Positions 4,729-5,446 of a stretch of DNA of 5,446 nucleotides are shown one piece after another. The notes beneath the pieces were generated by a model. It saw only the letters and a program-made list of their open reading frames with translations, made no database searches and was not told the DNA's origin. The position numbers were made by a program, and so were the translations under genes. The DNA lies in NCBI GenBank assembly GCA_946479895.1, contig CAMLHT010000251.1:1-5446 (forward strand), read 5' to 3'. The number at the start of each line of letters is the position of its first letter. Position 1 is the first letter of the stretch. This DNA comes from an uncultured Gemmatimonadota bacterium (GTDB lineage: Bacteria > Gemmatimonadota > Gemmatimonadetes > Gemmatimonadales > Gemmatimonadaceae).

Positions 4729-5270
4729 TGCGCGAGCCGACGATCGCGAAGAACTACGCCGAGGCGCTGCTGGACCTGGCGCAGAAGGACGGCGACCTCG
4801 CGAAGTGGGGCCGCCTGATCGACCAGGTCGCCGACGCCATGGGCTCGGACGCGAAGGTGCACGTGTTCATGGAGTCGCCGCGCGTCTCGGCCGCCCAGTA
4901 GAACAAGGTCCTCGCCGCGGCGCTGGACGGCCAGGTGCCGACCCCGTTCCTGCGCTTCCTCCAGGCCCTCGTCCGCAACCGCCGCCAGATGCTCGTCCCG
5001 CAGGTCGCGACCGAGTTCCACTCGCTGGTGGACGTGGTGGAGAACCGCGTGCACGCGGCGGTGACGGTGGCGAAGCCGGCGTCCGACGAGGACAAGCGCG
5101 TGATCGCAGAGCGGCTGTCGAAGGTCGTGGGCAAGCAGGTGGTGCCGCACTTCTTCGTGAATCCGGCGGTGCTCGGCGGCGTGGTGGTGCGCGTCGGCGA
5201 TACGGTGCTGGATGGGTCGGTGCGGAAGCGGCTGGCGACGCTCAAGTCGAGGATGCTCGGGCGGGCGTAG
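4728..5270 (+). pseudogene. atpH: ATP synthase F1 subunit delta, interrupted by an in-frame TAG
   Basis: The frame from ATG 4728 to TAG 5268-5270 has 180 codons before the terminal stop, a normal length for the delta/OSCP subunit that joins the peripheral stalk to the top of F1. The N-terminus (IAKNYAEALLDLAQ) and C-terminus (VNPAVLGGVVVRVGDTVLDGSVRKRLATLKSRML) are both typical of the family. Codon 58 is TAG (4899-4901), in the stretch SPRVSAAQ-stop-NKVLAAAL. There is no frameshift and no loss of conservation after it. As read, translation yields a 57-residue fragment, or a 111-residue C-terminal piece if a ribosome restarts at GTG 4935, where no good Shine-Dalgarno exists. A single substitution from AAG, GAG, CAG or TGG would explain the stop. 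A sequencing error, a recent inactivating mutation or amber suppression are all possible. I favour error or recent mutation because delta is normally required. It is translationally coupled to atpF by the TAATG overlap. Confidence 0.9.
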
Positions 5271-5297
5271 GTTGTCGTCGCAAGGATAGAAACAGCA

Positions 5298-5419
5298 TTT
5301 ACCGCAGGGGATCGCGGAGGATCGCAGAGGCGCGCGGAGGGGGCGGCATCGGACCCGGCACGGGTTGATGCCGCCCCCACTGCGCACCTCTGCGGTCCTC
5401 CGCGAACCCCTGCGGTAAA
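5298..5419 (+). repeat. Long inverted repeat built from GGAGG-type decamers, downstream of atpH
   Basis: Two 53-nt arms (5298-5350 and 5367-5419) are reverse complements at 48 of 53 positions. Two of the five mismatches become G-U pairs in RNA. The 16-nt centre itself holds a perfect ACCCG/CGGGT mini-hairpin (5353-5365). The left arm is a 10-nt tandem repeat: ACCGCAGGGG, ATCGCGGAGG, ATCGCAGAGG, CGCGCGGAGG. The transcript would form a hairpin of about 122 nt. No clear U-tract follows (AAAAGGCTCTTTCT), so it is not a classic intrinsic terminator, although it may still end or process the message. The rest of 5271-5446 contains no gene; in particular no atpA start is visible. Confidence 0.88.
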
Positions 5420-5446
5420 AGGCTCTTTCTGGAAGCCCTAACGCCG

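Noticed and set aside
4899..4901. Pyrrolysine or recoded TAG in atpH
   Set aside because: All six atp genes here end in ordinary stops, atpB and atpH end in TAG themselves, and delta subunits have no known need for pyrrolysine. Recoding is therefore less likely than error or mutation.
5298..5419. Intrinsic terminator of the atp operon
   Set aside because: The stem is very strong, but no run of T follows on the plus strand and only a weak one exists on the minus strand. I therefore describe it as an inverted repeat rather than a terminator.

Overview
This is a GC-rich bacterial chromosome segment carrying the start of an F-type ATP synthase operon, divergent from two lipoprotein genes. The gene order (an AtpZ-type gene, an AtpI-type gene, then subunits a, c, b, delta), the Sec-type signal peptides on subunits a and b, and spacers full of GGAGG- and GGCTATGG-type repeats suggest a Gemmatimonadota-like Gram-negative. 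That placement is an inference from gene style, not a sequence match.

Left part, minus strand: an outer-membrane OmpA/glycine-zipper lipoprotein (49-723), then a gene-free stretch (724-1132). The gene-free stretch holds a palindromic mosaic of short repeats (about 841-1050) and a clear intrinsic terminator (1078-1109). The terminator serves the next minus-strand gene, a BsuPI-domain lipoprotein (1133-1657). The region 1658-1884 separates this gene from the atp operon and probably holds promoters in both directions. The atp-side promoter sits so close to the ATG that the first gene may be leaderless.

Right part, plus strand: atpZ-like (1885-2181), atpI-like (2178-2564), atpB (2561-3568), atpE (3751-4032), atpF (4114-4728) and atpH (4728-5270). 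The first three genes overlap by 4 nt (ATGA) and atpF/atpH overlap by 1 nt. Only atpE is set apart, by a 182-nt spacer before it and an 81-nt spacer after it, both rich in hairpins. This fits the need for many c subunits per complex. Together the genes encode the membrane Fo sector (a, b, c), the delta stalk subunit, and two small membrane proteins of the ATP synthase assembly or cation-transport type. No F1 catalytic gene (atpA, G, D or C) begins before the window ends.

Two points stand out. The atpH reading frame has an in-frame TAG at codon 58 although the protein on both sides is well conserved. Immediately after atpH, an inverted repeat of about 122 nt with 53-nt arms is built from degenerate decamers and would fold into a very stable hairpin. 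A related 7-nt tandem repeat follows atpB. I found no phage genes, transposase, CRISPR array, tRNA or rRNA.
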